64,000 nucleotides of DNA, from contig NZ_BLLB01000002.1 in NCBI RefSeq assembly GCF_010723735.1, positions 4,464,001 to 4,528,000 on the forward strand, written 5' to 3'. Position 1 is the stretch's first letter, and each line of letters begins with the position of its first letter. Shown here one piece after another: positions 24,936 through 34,370 of this stretch. The notes below the pieces were generated by a model that was given only the letters and a program-made list of their open reading frames with translations, was not told where the DNA came from and made no database searches. The DNA is from Mycolicibacterium hippocampi (lineage in GTDB: Bacteria; Actinomycetota; Actinomycetes; Mycobacteriales; Mycobacteriaceae). The translations under genes and the position numbers were made by a program.

Positions 24936-26472
24936 AGAGATCCTTCCACGATCGCTGACCGGTCGGGGTGGCCAGATCGCTCTGTCTGTACACGTTGCCG
25001 TCGGGGGTGGCGTACTGACCCGTCTGTGGGTCGTAGGTGGCGATGGCCACCGATGGTCCAGCGGACCCGTTCGTACCGTGTGCACTCGGCGCCACCACCG
25101 GACCGCCCGCGATGGGGCCGGGTGGCGCCGGTGGGCCTTCCGCCGGCACGGGCACTCCCGGCGGCGGGGTCGTGCCTTCCAACGGACCGTAGATGTTGGA
25201 GTCCGGACCGGCGCGGCTATCAGGGGGTACCCCCTGGGCGATGAGGTTGGGATCCATCGGGTAGGGCCCCAGGGCGTGCTGGCGCGTCGCCAGTGGCTCG
25301 TACGGCTTGTCACTGGCACAGATCTCCACTGTGGGTGCGCGCTTGCCGGGATTGTTCATGCACGGATAGTTGCGGGCGCCACGAACTCCGATCGGAGAGT
25401 CCTGTGGCAACTTGCAGTACAACCCGTCGGGGGTGTCGATGTCGGTCGTATCCTCTGGCGACCGCCACATGTTCGGCGGCAGGAAGCCGACTGTGCATGC
25501 GGGTGGGTCGCTGATGTTGAGGGTGAAGTCGCCCAACGACATTCCGACGGGGTTGTTCTTGGGCGCTCCATAGGACTGGGTGGATGCCACGACCGGCGGC
25601 AACAACACCAGCAGCTGCTCCAGCGAGGGATGGTACGTCACACCGATCTGACCGAGCGACGTGAGGTTGGCGAGCAGCAGGGGCAGTGTGGGCTTCAGCT
25701 GATCGAACAATCGTGAAGCCTCGTCAGCCGCGCCGGGTCCCTCCTGCAGCAGGGTTCGCACCTGCGGATCGTTGATGACCAGTTGCTCACTGACGCCCTT
25801 GAGGCTGTCCGACCAGGTCCGGATCGCCTCGATCGACTGCACCTGGCCATCAAGCAGTGGCCGGCTGTCATCGACCAGCGACCGCGTTTGATCGGCAACC
25901 GCATTCACCTCACCGATCAGTTGTGACGACGAGTCGAGCAGAGATCCGAAATCGTAACCGGATCCGTTGAACGCCTTGAACGTTTCGTCGAGCAGGGGGC
26001 TGATCTTGTCCTTCGGGACGCTCCCGATCAACGCACTGACCTGATCCAGCATCGGGCCCACGGCTTGCGGAATCGAGGTGTTCGCAACGGGGATGACGGA
26101 CCCCTCCTGCAGGTACGGTCCCGATTCGTTGCTGGGTTGCAGGTCGACATACTGTTCGCCCACCGCCGAGACACTGAGCACCGCGGCGTGCAGGTCGGCG
26201 GGAATCTTGGGCGAGGTGTTCAACGACAGTGTCGCCACCGCGCCCTCGCGCGTCGGCCGCACCTCGGTGACCTTGCCGATCTGCACGCCGCGATAGGTCA
26301 CATTCGAGAACTCGTACAGCCCGCCGGTGGCAGGTAGCTCGACGGTCACCGTCATCCGTCCGATACCCAGCAGGATGGGCGCCTGTAGATACACGCCGAT
26401 CATCACAGACATCCCGACGACCGAGGCGATCGCGAAGAGGACGAGTTGGGTTCGGACGAATCGTGTCAGCAC
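24925..26472 (-). CDS. mceF: Mce family lipid-transport protein MceF
   Basis: A 515-residue sixth Mce subunit. One N-terminal membrane helix (LVLFAIASVVGMSVMIGVYL) is followed by the MCE domain (VTVELPATGGLYEFSNVTYR, GVQIGKVTEV, VGEQYVDL), a long helical region and a Pro/Gly-rich C-terminal tail. Mce subunits form a hexameric tube that carries hydrophobic substrates from the outer layer to the YrbE permease. The GTG at 26472 overlaps the mceE stop. A longer frame upstream overlaps mceE and is rejected. The final hairpin terminates the operon. Confidence 0.92.
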   Translation of the reverse strand: MLTRFVRTQLVLFAIASVVGMSVMIGVYLQAPILLGIGRMTVTVELPATGGLYEFSNVTYRGVQIGKVTEVRPTREGAVATLSLNTSPKIPADLHAAVLSVSAVGEQYVDLQPSNESGPYLQEGSVIPVANTSIPQAVGPMLDQVSALIGSVPKDKISPLLDETFKAFNGSGYDFGSLLDSSSQLIGEVNAVADQTRSLVDDSRPLLDGQVQSIEAIRTWSDSLKGVSEQLVINDPQVRTLLQEGPGAADEASRLFDQLKPTLPLLLANLTSLGQIGVTYHPSLEQLLVLLPPVVASTQSYGAPKNNPVGMSLGDFTLNISDPPACTVGFLPPNMWRSPEDTTDIDTPDGLYCKLPQDSPIGVRGARNYPCMNNPGKRAPTVEICASDKPYEPLATRQHALGPYPMDPNLIAQGVPPDSRAGPDSNIYGPLEGTTPPPGVPVPAEGPPAPPGPIAGGPVVAPSAHGTNGSAGPSVAIATYDPQTGQYATPDGNVYRQSDLATPTGQRSWKDLFPA

Positions 26473-27731
26473 TAGGTGCCACCTCCACCTGAATGCGCCG
26501 CGTCGAGGGGGTCCGACATGACCGTAGGATCGGCGCCCGGCGGGATTGCCGGATCGGCGGGTGACGCCGTGGTCTGCGGCGGGTCGACCAGCGGGGGCAT
26601 CGTGGCGACCTCCGGTGGTGGAGCCGCGATAGGAGCGTTCAGAGGATCTTTGGTGTAGTTGGCGTAGAAGGGATCCCCCGGTGCCGGCACCAGCGGGGCG
26701 CCCTCCTGGCCCCACCGGGTTCCCAGGAACAATCCCCGCTTGAGCCGGGGAATGGTGAAGTCGAACGTGATGAACTCGTTCAAATAGTCCCCTCTGATCG
26801 CCCGGTCGATGAAGTTCTGCGGGTAGGGGTAGGTTGGTACGTAGGCGAGAACGGTGCCCAGGATCGGTCCGACGTCGGCCAGCGCGCGCACCGTCGGCTC
26901 CAGGTTCTCCAGGTTCCTCACGAGATCCGCCTGGGTGGCGTTGATCAACGCGGTGGAAGTCTCACTGAAAACACGGAACTTCTCCAACGCGGTGGTGATG
27001 CGTGGCCGCTCCTTGATCAGGACATCGAGTGCCGGCGGGATCCTCTGCAGTGCATCGCTGATGACCTCGCTCTGGCCCGCCAGCGTGCCGGACAGGCGGT
27101 TCAACGCCGTTATGGACAAGTTTATGTCGTCGCGCTGCCTGGCGAGGACACCGACGAAGTCGTCAAGGCGGGTGAGCAACTCGCGCACCTGATCCTCACG
27201 GCCGTTGAGCGCGGCGTTGAACTCGGTGACGATGTCGCCGATCTTGCCCAGTCCGCCGCCGTTGACGACGACCGACAGCGACGACAGCGTCTGTTCGGTG
27301 GAGGGATAAGTCGATGACCGGTTCAGTCCGATCGTGGTGTCCGGCAGCAGTCTGCCGGTGGGCGGTTGTCCGAGCGGTGGATTGAGAGCCAGATGCATCG
27401 AGCCCAGCAGACTCGTCTGTCCGACCGATGCGATGGCGTTGGCCGGAACGACGACCTCGGGTCGCACCGATATCTCGACGTCAGCGTGCCAGTTCCGCAC
27501 CGTCATCCCGCTGACGCTGCCCACCACGACGTCACTGATCAGCACCGGCGAATTGGACTCCAGGGTACCGACGTTGGCCAGTTCGACGTGGTAGGTCATC
27601 GCGTTCGCGCCGCGGCCTTCGGTGCCTGGCAGCGGCAGCGAGTTGAGGCCGTTGAACGTACACCCGGTGGCGGCCAGCACCACCGTCGATGCCATCGCCA
27701 CCAGGCCGGCGATCGATCGTCGTCTGATCAT
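26472..27731 (-). CDS. mceE: Mce family lipoprotein MceE
   Basis: A 419-residue Mce subunit. The N-terminus MIRRRSIAGLVAMASTVVLA ends in the lipobox LAATGC, so it is a lipoprotein anchored through Cys, as MceE/Lpr proteins are. The MCE domain follows (YHVELANVGTLESNSPVLI, VVGSVSGM, VGQTSLLGSMHL), then helical coils and a Pro-rich tail. ATG at 27731 overlaps the mceD stop (ATGA). It is the only subunit of the six with a lipobox. Confidence 0.93.
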   Translation of the reverse strand: MIRRRSIAGLVAMASTVVLAATGCTFNGLNSLPLPGTEGRGANAMTYHVELANVGTLESNSPVLISDVVVGSVSGMTVRNWHADVEISVRPEVVVPANAIASVGQTSLLGSMHLALNPPLGQPPTGRLLPDTTIGLNRSSTYPSTEQTLSSLSVVVNGGGLGKIGDIVTEFNAALNGREDQVRELLTRLDDFVGVLARQRDDINLSITALNRLSGTLAGQSEVISDALQRIPPALDVLIKERPRITTALEKFRVFSETSTALINATQADLVRNLENLEPTVRALADVGPILGTVLAYVPTYPYPQNFIDRAIRGDYLNEFITFDFTIPRLKRGLFLGTRWGQEGAPLVPAPGDPFYANYTKDPLNAPIAAPPPEVATMPPLVDPPQTTASPADPAIPPGADPTVMSDPLDAAHSGGGGT

Positions 27732-29212
27732 GGTGTCCCTCCACCCGGGGGCGGTGCCAGTTCCGTCGGCGCCGGCCCGGCTTCCGCCGGCAGCAGCATG
27801 TCTTGCAGATTGGCGGGCATCTGAACCTGCGGTGCGGCGGTAGGCATGTCGACCACCGCAGGTGGCACCGGGGCGCCAGGGAACAGCGCCGGCGATGGAT
27901 TGGCCGGTAGACCGCCGGGAGCGTACGCCCCTGGGGGCCCCGGTGGCGTGTTCCAACCGGCCGGCGGCGGTATGTCACCCGCGCCGGTGTACCCCGATAC
28001 CGCGGGCGGAATCGTCGGAAGATCCGGAGCACCGCCGGTACCGCCGGGGGCAAGGTTGGGATCCGAGTAGACCAGATTGTGCGGACTCGGCGACTTGCGC
28101 AGGTAGGCGTTGAACGGGAACGGCAGGTAGTTGAAGTTGATCAAACGCAGCGCCGGACCGAGATACTGCGCGCACAGCTTGGACGTTTCCGACGCGGTTG
28201 CGTTCTTCACCGCCGCGATCGCCGAGCACACCACCGACACCGGGTCGGCGAAGTTCGACAGGGCGAACGCTCCGACCGCCGATCCGCTGTCCGGGTTGTA
28301 GATGTTGTAGCCGTTGGCAATTGCATTGGGGGCGACGTGCAGAACGTTCTCCAGCGCGGTGCGATTGTCGACCAGATTCTGGGTGACGTTGTTCAACCGC
28401 TGAAGCTGCTCGGCGGTCTGGTTCCTGCTTCCGGCGATGAATCGCTCCACCTCGCCCACAGCGGTCCCGAGATTTGTCATGGCGGCATCCAGATCGGTCC
28501 TGCTGCCGTCGATGACACCGGTCACGCTGGCGAGCCGGTCCTGGAACTGGACGATCTCGGTGTTGCTGTCCCGCAGGGCGCTGACAAAGAGCTGCAGGCT
28601 CGTGATGATCTCGACGACATCGCCGCTCCCGTCGGCGAGAATGCGGCCCGCCCCGGACAGTTGGGAAATCGCTTGGCGCAGTTTGTCCCCGTTACCGTCC
28701 ATTGCGTTGGCGGCGCTGTCGATGAAGCGACTCAGCGAAGTTCCCGAGGCGCCATTGAGCGGTCCCAGATCCGTCGCCAACCTCATCAGTTGATCCTTGA
28801 CCTGATCCCATTCGACAGGAACCGCCGTGCGTTCGACACCGATCTCGGCACCGTCAGCCATCGTCGGTCCGATGTCCTCGTAGGCAGGGGCCAACTGCAC
28901 ATAGCGCGCCGCCACAAGATTCTGCGCCATGATGATCGCGTTGGCTTCAGCCGGAATCGGGACGCCGCGGTCGACGGCGAGGGTCATCTTGGCCTGGGCG
29001 CCCTGCGGTTCGATCGAGGTGATGGTGCCGACTTTGACCCCGGCGACCCGGATGTCGTCTCCGGGGTAGATCGCGGTGGCGGAGGTGAAGTACGCGGTGA
29101 TCGTGGTCGGCCGATTCACCTTCTGGTACGCGACAAACGCGCTACCCGCGGCGAGAAGCCCAATCAGCAGGATCGTCAGTGCCCTGCTGAACTTCCGTAT
29201 GTAGGCGGTCAT
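27728..29212 (-). CDS. mceD: Mce family protein MceD
   Basis: A 494-residue Mce subunit: N-terminal membrane helix (ALTILLIGLLAAGSAFVAY), MCE domain (TAYFTSATAIYPGDDIRVAG, VKVGTITSI, NLVAARYVQLAP), extended helices, then a C-terminal tail of about 110 residues very rich in Pro, Gly and Ala. Such tails are typical of mycobacterial MceC/D and are likely disordered in the envelope. ATG at 29212 overlaps the mceC stop. Confidence 0.93.
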   Translation of the reverse strand: MTAYIRKFSRALTILLIGLLAAGSAFVAYQKVNRPTTITAYFTSATAIYPGDDIRVAGVKVGTITSIEPQGAQAKMTLAVDRGVPIPAEANAIIMAQNLVAARYVQLAPAYEDIGPTMADGAEIGVERTAVPVEWDQVKDQLMRLATDLGPLNGASGTSLSRFIDSAANAMDGNGDKLRQAISQLSGAGRILADGSGDVVEIITSLQLFVSALRDSNTEIVQFQDRLASVTGVIDGSRTDLDAAMTNLGTAVGEVERFIAGSRNQTAEQLQRLNNVTQNLVDNRTALENVLHVAPNAIANGYNIYNPDSGSAVGAFALSNFADPVSVVCSAIAAVKNATASETSKLCAQYLGPALRLINFNYLPFPFNAYLRKSPSPHNLVYSDPNLAPGGTGGAPDLPTIPPAVSGYTGAGDIPPPAGWNTPPGPPGAYAPGGLPANPSPALFPGAPVPPAVVDMPTAAPQVQMPANLQDMLLPAEAGPAPTELAPPPGGGTP

Positions 29213-30291
29213 CGACTTCCTCCTGGAATGCCGTTGCGTGGCCAGGGGAGCTCGGCCCGTGGCCCGGCGTTGTCCGGGGGTTGTCCGGCGTTGACCCCGC
29301 GCCGGAACCCAAACGCATAGTCCAGGAAGGGTTGCAGGGTCTGCGAAGGTAGGAGGTTGCCGACGAACGCGTTGTAGTAGAACCCGTTGTTCACGGATTC
29401 ACCCTGCGTCACCTGGTATTTCGCCAAACCTTCGAGCGCTTTGGCGATGTTGTCACGATTGGTCTCCAGCATGGCCGTCACAGAGTTCAGCTTCTCCAAC
29501 GTCGGTGCCAACTCCTGCTCGTTGTCCGCCACCAGCCCGGACAGCTGCTGAGACAGGGCTGAGGTGTTGGCGAGCAGATTCACGATGGCGTAGCGGCGTT
29601 GGTCCAACACCCCGAGCAAGTCGTTGGCATTGAGCAGAAGTGAATTAACCTGTGCGCTTCGCTGAGACAGAATGCCAGTGACGTCGGCTGCGCTCCTGAG
29701 CAGCTCACCCAGCGACTCGTTGCGGCTGTTGAGGGTCTCCGACAATCGGGTGAGCCCTTCGAAGGTCGGCCCCAACTGTGGCGCAATGCGGTCGATCGTG
29801 TCCGACAGAGTGTCCAGGGACTGGGTGAGCGAAACCGTGTCGGTCCCTGCTGTATTGGTCGTGAAGTCACCGACCGCATTGGTCAGCGAATACGGCGAGG
29901 ACGTGCGGGATAGTGGGATGGTGTCCGACGCCTGCAGGGGGTCCGTACCGGCTGGTTCCAGGGTCAGCATCCGTGCACCGAGGACTGTTCCCGTCCTGAT
30001 GTGGGCGGTGGTGTCCGAGCCGAGTCGCACAGCGCTGTCGAGGCTGAAGCTCACCAACGCCTTACCGTGGCTCAGCGCGACGTCGGTGACCGTTCCCATC
30101 TTCACTCCGGACACCTTGACGTCGTTGCCCGCGGTCAGCCCGCCGGCCTCGGCGAACAGCGCGCGGTAGTGCAGGGCGGTCGCCCACGACAGCAGCGTCT
30201 GTGGCTGCAGGCCGACCGCGATGACGAGCACGATCAGCACCACGCCGATGAAACCTGATCGGACAAGTTGAGGTCCAAAGTATTTCAGCAT
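29209..30291 (-). CDS. mceC: Mce family protein MceC
   Basis: A 360-residue Mce subunit with a membrane helix (FIGVVLIVLVIAVGL) and MCE domain (FAEAGGLTAGNDVKVSGVKM, GTVLGARMLTLEP). The C-terminal tail is short compared with many MceC proteins. ATG at 30291 shares a base with the mceB stop (TGATG). It is co-translated with its neighbours. Confidence 0.92.
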   Translation of the reverse strand: MLKYFGPQLVRSGFIGVVLIVLVIAVGLQPQTLLSWATALHYRALFAEAGGLTAGNDVKVSGVKMGTVTDVALSHGKALVSFSLDSAVRLGSDTTAHIRTGTVLGARMLTLEPAGTDPLQASDTIPLSRTSSPYSLTNAVGDFTTNTAGTDTVSLTQSLDTLSDTIDRIAPQLGPTFEGLTRLSETLNSRNESLGELLRSAADVTGILSQRSAQVNSLLLNANDLLGVLDQRRYAIVNLLANTSALSQQLSGLVADNEQELAPTLEKLNSVTAMLETNRDNIAKALEGLAKYQVTQGESVNNGFYYNAFVGNLLPSQTLQPFLDYAFGFRRGVNAGQPPDNAGPRAELPWPRNGIPGGSR

Positions 30292-31322
30292 CAGGGCTCC
30301 CCGCACCGGCCGGTGTTCTGCATGATCCACGGGAAGTACGCGGTGCGACCCTGCAGGTCGGAGACGCGCACGTTCATGCCGCACAGATATTGGTTGATGA
30401 AGCTGCCGTAGGAACCGAGTCGTACGAGCTTGCGGTAATTGCCGGGGGCCTTCTGCAGCGCCAGGTCCAATCGCGCCATGTCGTCCTCATTGGACAGCAA
30501 CGGCGCAACGCGGTTCAGTTGATCGACGGTGCCTGCCAACGACGGCCGAGCCTGGGTCAGCAGATCGGCGACGGACGCAGTCCCGGCGTCCAGTGCGGTG
30601 ATGGCTTCCCCGATGGGGTCGCGGTCGCGGGACAAGCCGGTGATGAGCTGCTCGAGGCGGTCGACGGCCGCGGAGAACTGGTCACCGTCCTTTGCGACGG
30701 TGGACATCACCTGTCGGAGATTGTCGATCAGCTGCTGCACTGTTTGGCCGTTGTCGGCCAGCGCGTTGCTGAACGACGAAGTCTGGGACAGAAGCGATTC
30801 CATGGTCCCGCCCTGCCCCTGCAGGATCTGGATCAGCGAGTTGGTGAGCGCGTTCACGTTCTGTGGATTCAGGCCCTGGATCACCGGTTTCAACCCGCCC
30901 AGCAGCAGATCCAGATCCAGCGCCGGCTCGGTCCGCTCGGCCGGTATGCGGGATCCAGCCGGCTGGATCCTGGTCGAACCGGGATGGTCGAGCAGGTCGA
31001 GGTAACGGTTTCCGACAAGATCCAGGTAGCGCACCGCGACCTTGGTCGCGGTGGTCAACATGATTTCGCGGTCGGCGTCGAATTCCACCAGCACTGAATT
31101 GTCGGGTTGCAGCGCAACCCCACGCACCGTTCCGACACGAATGCCCGCCACTCGAACCGAATCGCCGGATTTCAGGCTCGAAGCATCGGTGAACACCGCG
31201 GTGTAGGCGTTGGTCGAGCCCGTCCGATACTGGCCGAGGATGACGAACAACGCAGCCGTCAACATCAGCATCGTGACGCCGAAGACGCCGAACTTCACGG
31301 CGTTACCCCGTGGCGCTGTCAT
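30291..31322 (-). CDS. mceB: Mce family protein MceB
   Basis: A 343-residue Mce subunit with a membrane helix (VFGVTMLMLTAALFVILG) and MCE domain (TAVFTDASSLKSGDSVRVAG, IRVGTVRGV, YLDLVGNRYLDL). Two C-terminal cysteines (LCGMNVR and GRCGEP) are conserved in MceB proteins. ATG at 31322 overlaps the mceA stop (ATGA); the longer frame to 31505 overlaps mceA and is rejected. Confidence 0.93.
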   Translation of the reverse strand: MTAPRGNAVKFGVFGVTMLMLTAALFVILGQYRTGSTNAYTAVFTDASSLKSGDSVRVAGIRVGTVRGVALQPDNSVLVEFDADREIMLTTATKVAVRYLDLVGNRYLDLLDHPGSTRIQPAGSRIPAERTEPALDLDLLLGGLKPVIQGLNPQNVNALTNSLIQILQGQGGTMESLLSQTSSFSNALADNGQTVQQLIDNLRQVMSTVAKDGDQFSAAVDRLEQLITGLSRDRDPIGEAITALDAGTASVADLLTQARPSLAGTVDQLNRVAPLLSNEDDMARLDLALQKAPGNYRKLVRLGSYGSFINQYLCGMNVRVSDLQGRTAYFPWIMQNTGRCGEP

Positions 31323-32506
31323 CCCGGTTGGCCGATCTGTGCGGTGTTGCGCGGTGGCCCGTCGAGTGGCCCGAACAGTGCTTCCTTGAGAGCGTCGGAA
31401 TTCAACAGGATCCCCTGATTTCCGTACTGCGCGGGATTGGCGTCGATGTCGGTCACCACGAACGGTGGCCGCTTGCCGAACCCGACGTCGGGCAGATCCA
31501 TGCACTGCGGACCGCCCGTGGCCGCGACCTTGGGCAGGTTACCTGGGTAGCGGTACCGCTCGGTGCCCAGGAGGAACGAATCGAGCAGCATGACTCCCGG
31601 CAACGGTTGGGGCGGGCCGGTGGCCAGTGGTTCGAGTCCGGCCAGCGCGCAGTTGATGGCCGGGTGGTATTCGTTGGTCAGATCCGTCGTGGGCACCAGA
31701 AGGCGCAGGACCTCGGTGAGCGACGCACTGTTGGTCGCCAGCACGTCGTTTCCGATGTCCGCCAACCCGGTTGCGCTGACCAGAAGTGTGTCCAGATCTG
31801 TTTGTCGGTCGACGATGGTGTCGCTGATCCTGGTGGCATTCTCGAAGATCGCGACAAGATCGGGTGCCACATCGGCATAGGCGTTGAGCACTTGCGGAGC
31901 AACCGCGATGTCGTGACTCAGGTTGGGAAGGCTTGGGTCGAGCCTTGCCAGGAGGGCGTTCAGGTCCGAGAGTGTCTGACCGAGTTGCTCACCTCTGCCG
32001 CTGAATGCCTGCGAGAAGGCACCGAGGGTCTGATTGAGTTTCTCGGGCTCGATCTGGGACAACACCGAGACCAACTGCTGGAACACCGTATTGATCTCGA
32101 CGGTGACGTTCTTGGCGTCGAGCACCTGTCCGGCGTACATCGATTCCGTTGAAGGATTCTCCGGTGGCACCAACTGGACGAACTTGGAACCGAACACGGT
32201 GGTCGATGCGATGTCGACGAGCGCGTTGGCGGGGATGAGCTCCAGCGCCGACGGGTCCATCTCCAGGTGGATGGCGGCCTGCCCGCCGGGCAGGGAGTCG
32301 ATCGAAGCGACCTTTCCGACCTGAGCACCATGCAACTTGACCTTGGCGTCGGGACCCATCACCAGACCTGCGCGCTGCGAAAGCACCGTCACCGGGAGCG
32401 TTTTTGTGGCGTCACCGCGAAACAGCACGATGGCACCGGCGACGGTCACGGCGATCAGTACAACGGCGGCCAGGCCCGCCAGCAAGCGTGTGGTGTCGCG
32501 CGACAT
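31319..32506 (-). CDS. mceA: Mce family protein MceA
   Basis: A 395-residue first Mce subunit with a membrane helix (LAGLAAVVLIAVTVAGAIVLF), MCE domain (VTVLSQRAGLVMGPDAKVKL, AQVGKVASI, TVFGSKFVQLVPP) and a long helical needle region. Two cysteines in the C-terminal part (INCALAG and PQCMDLP) may pair. It starts 8 bases before the end of the yrbEB stop region, so the permease and Mce genes form one transcript. Confidence 0.93.
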   Translation of the reverse strand: MSRDTTRLLAGLAAVVLIAVTVAGAIVLFRGDATKTLPVTVLSQRAGLVMGPDAKVKLHGAQVGKVASIDSLPGGQAAIHLEMDPSALELIPANALVDIASTTVFGSKFVQLVPPENPSTESMYAGQVLDAKNVTVEINTVFQQLVSVLSQIEPEKLNQTLGAFSQAFSGRGEQLGQTLSDLNALLARLDPSLPNLSHDIAVAPQVLNAYADVAPDLVAIFENATRISDTIVDRQTDLDTLLVSATGLADIGNDVLATNSASLTEVLRLLVPTTDLTNEYHPAINCALAGLEPLATGPPQPLPGVMLLDSFLLGTERYRYPGNLPKVAATGGPQCMDLPDVGFGKRPPFVVTDIDANPAQYGNQGILLNSDALKEALFGPLDGPPRNTAQIGQPG

Positions 32507-32513
32507 TGTGCCC

Positions 32514-33371
32514 CTAGCCCGACAAGTTGAAGTTGCCGTCGGCGCCGTAGACGGCCAACGAGATGAGCAGGGTCACCGAGACGACCACGACCAGCGAAGT
32601 GCGGACCGCAGTGCCCACGGCCACGCCGACACCGGAGGGTCCACCGGTCGCGAAATACCCGTAATAGGTATGGATCAACAGGATCGCCAAGGCCATCAGG
32701 ACGGCTTGCAGGAAGGACCACAGCAGGTCGATCGGGTTGAGGAACGTCGTGAAGTAGTGGCTGTAGAGACCCGCGGACTGGCCGAGCAACACGACCGTCG
32801 TGAACTGGCTGGCCACAAACGACAGGATCACCGCGATCGAGTACAGCGGCGTTATCGCGATCATTCCCGCCACGATCCGGGTGCTCACCAGGTACTCGAT
32901 CGGACGGATGCCCATCGATTCCAGGGCGTCGATTTCCTCATTGATGCGCATGGCGCCCAGCTGCGCGGTGACCCCGGCGCCGAAGGTGGCCGCCAACCCG
33001 ATGCCGGCGACGATGGGCGCCGAGATGCGGACGTTGATGAAGGCCGCCAGGAAGCCGGTCAGCGCCTCGATGCCGATGTTGCCCAGAGAGCTGTAACCCT
33101 GTACCGCCAGTACCCCGCCGGTGGCCAGTGTCAGGAATCCGACGATGACCACGGTTCCACCGATCATGGCCAGAGTGCCTGCGCCCATGCTGATCTCGGC
33201 AATCAGCCGGATCACTTCGCGTCGATAGTTGGCGACCGCGAACGGAGTGGCTGCCAGCGCCTTGCCGTAGAAGATGACGTGATCGCCGAAGTCTCTCAGT
33301 GCCGCACCCGGTCTGCCGACTCGTCGGGCCAGGCCCGGATAGCTGGACCGTAGCGTCGCGGGGGCGCTCAC
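32514..33371 (-). CDS. yrbEB: MlaE-family permease YrbEB
   Basis: A 285-residue permease of the MlaE family, with about five to six membrane helices and the family signature region FGAGVTAQLGAMRINEEIDA followed by ALESMGIRPIEYLVSTRIVA. It pairs with YrbEA in the inner-membrane ABC-type core; the ATPase (MceG) is not in this window. GTG at 33371 overlaps the yrbEA stop (GTGA). A longer frame to 34040 is antisense-free but overlaps yrbEA and is rejected. Confidence 0.94.
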   Translation of the reverse strand: MSAPATLRSSYPGLARRVGRPGAALRDFGDHVIFYGKALAATPFAVANYRREVIRLIAEISMGAGTLAMIGGTVVIVGFLTLATGGVLAVQGYSSLGNIGIEALTGFLAAFINVRISAPIVAGIGLAATFGAGVTAQLGAMRINEEIDALESMGIRPIEYLVSTRIVAGMIAITPLYSIAVILSFVASQFTTVVLLGQSAGLYSHYFTTFLNPIDLLWSFLQAVLMALAILLIHTYYGYFATGGPSGVGVAVGTAVRTSLVVVVSVTLLISLAVYGADGNFNLSG

Positions 33372-34141
33372 GTGGACGTCATCTGGATGCCGATGGCGGT
33401 GACGACGACGTTGACGACAAACAGGGCCATGAACGCGTACACCACGGTTTCGTTGACGGCGTTGCCGACGGCCTTCGCGCCACCGCCGCGGATCGTCAAC
33501 CCGCGGTAGCACGCCACCAGTCCCGCGATCAGGCCGAACAACGTCGCCTTGACACACGAGATGATCATCTCGGGCACGCCGGTGAGCAGCGTGATGCCGG
33601 CGGCGAATGCCCCCGGGTTGACACCCTGGACCAGCACCGAGAAAAAGTAGCCGCCCATGATTCCGATGATGCAGACCAGGCTGTTGAGCAACAGCGCAAC
33701 CAGTCCCGATGCCAACATCCGCGGGGTGACCAGTCGCTGCACCGGATTGATGCCCAGCACCTCCATCGCGTCGATCTCTTCGCGGATGGTCCGTGAGCCG
33801 AGGTCGGCGCACATCGCAGTCGCTCCGGCTCCGGCCACGATGAGGACGGTCACCAGCGGACCGACCTGCGTGACTGCTCCGAATGCGGCGCCGGCACCGG
33901 AGAGATCGGCCGCGCCGAGTTCGCGCAGCAGGATGTTGAGGGTGAAGCTGACCAGCACGGTGAAGGGGATGGCCACCAACAGGGTCGGCGCCAACGACAC
34001 CCGGGCGACAAACCAGCACTGATCCAGCAATTCGCGCCACTGGAACGGCCGTACAAAAATGAACTTCGTCGCGTCAACCGACATCGCGAAGAGCCCACCG
34101 ATAGCCCCCATGGGAGCAGCACCGACGCGTGCGCGGGTCAT
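33368..34141 (-). CDS. yrbEA: MlaE-family permease YrbEA
   Basis: A 257-residue permease heading the mce operon. The signature GAGATAMCADLGSRTIREEI and DAMEVLGINPVQRLVTPRML is clear. ATG at 34141 is preceded by GAAGGGAG, a strong ribosome-binding site. The gene is divergent from the HsaD-like hydrolase, and the 229-base spacer contains the island operator (34287-34301). That shared site suggests import and catabolism are controlled together. The locus cannot be equated with mce1-mce4 by eye; the context points to a steroid-like substrate. Confidence 0.94.
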   Translation of the reverse strand: MTRARVGAAPMGAIGGLFAMSVDATKFIFVRPFQWRELLDQCWFVARVSLAPTLLVAIPFTVLVSFTLNILLRELGAADLSGAGAAFGAVTQVGPLVTVLIVAGAGATAMCADLGSRTIREEIDAMEVLGINPVQRLVTPRMLASGLVALLLNSLVCIIGIMGGYFFSVLVQGVNPGAFAAGITLLTGVPEMIISCVKATLFGLIAGLVACYRGLTIRGGGAKAVGNAVNETVVYAFMALFVVNVVVTAIGIQMTST

Positions 34142-34286
34142 CGCTGCTCCCTTCTAGGCCGTGGAGTCCGCGTGGCGGACGGCTGTGTCTCGACGGGCAA
34201 CACTGGCAGCACAGTGAGCCGCGGCACAGCGACTGTCCCGCTTACTGGGAGGCCATCGCCGTGGGTATCCCGGCCAGTGTGAGTCG

Positions 34287-34301
34287 ACCCGGTCACCGGG
34301 A
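34287..34301. promoter_or_regulatory. Island operator copy 1 (yrbEA / hsaD-like)
   Basis: On the minus strand this reads TCCCGGTGACCGGGT, 14 of 15 to the TNCCRSTGRYCGGGA consensus seen at six other intergenic sites. The inner 13 bases form a palindrome around one base. Its centre is 77 bases from the hsaD-like ATG and 153 bases from the yrbEA ATG. A second dyad, TATCCCGG (34266-34273) and CCGGGATA (34296-34303), overlaps it. Confidence 0.7.
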
Positions 34302-34370
34302 TAGGTGGACGCACCCTCTGGCCGGTGTGGCATCCTGCCGACAACCCGATCGCGCGTTGACGGAGGACCC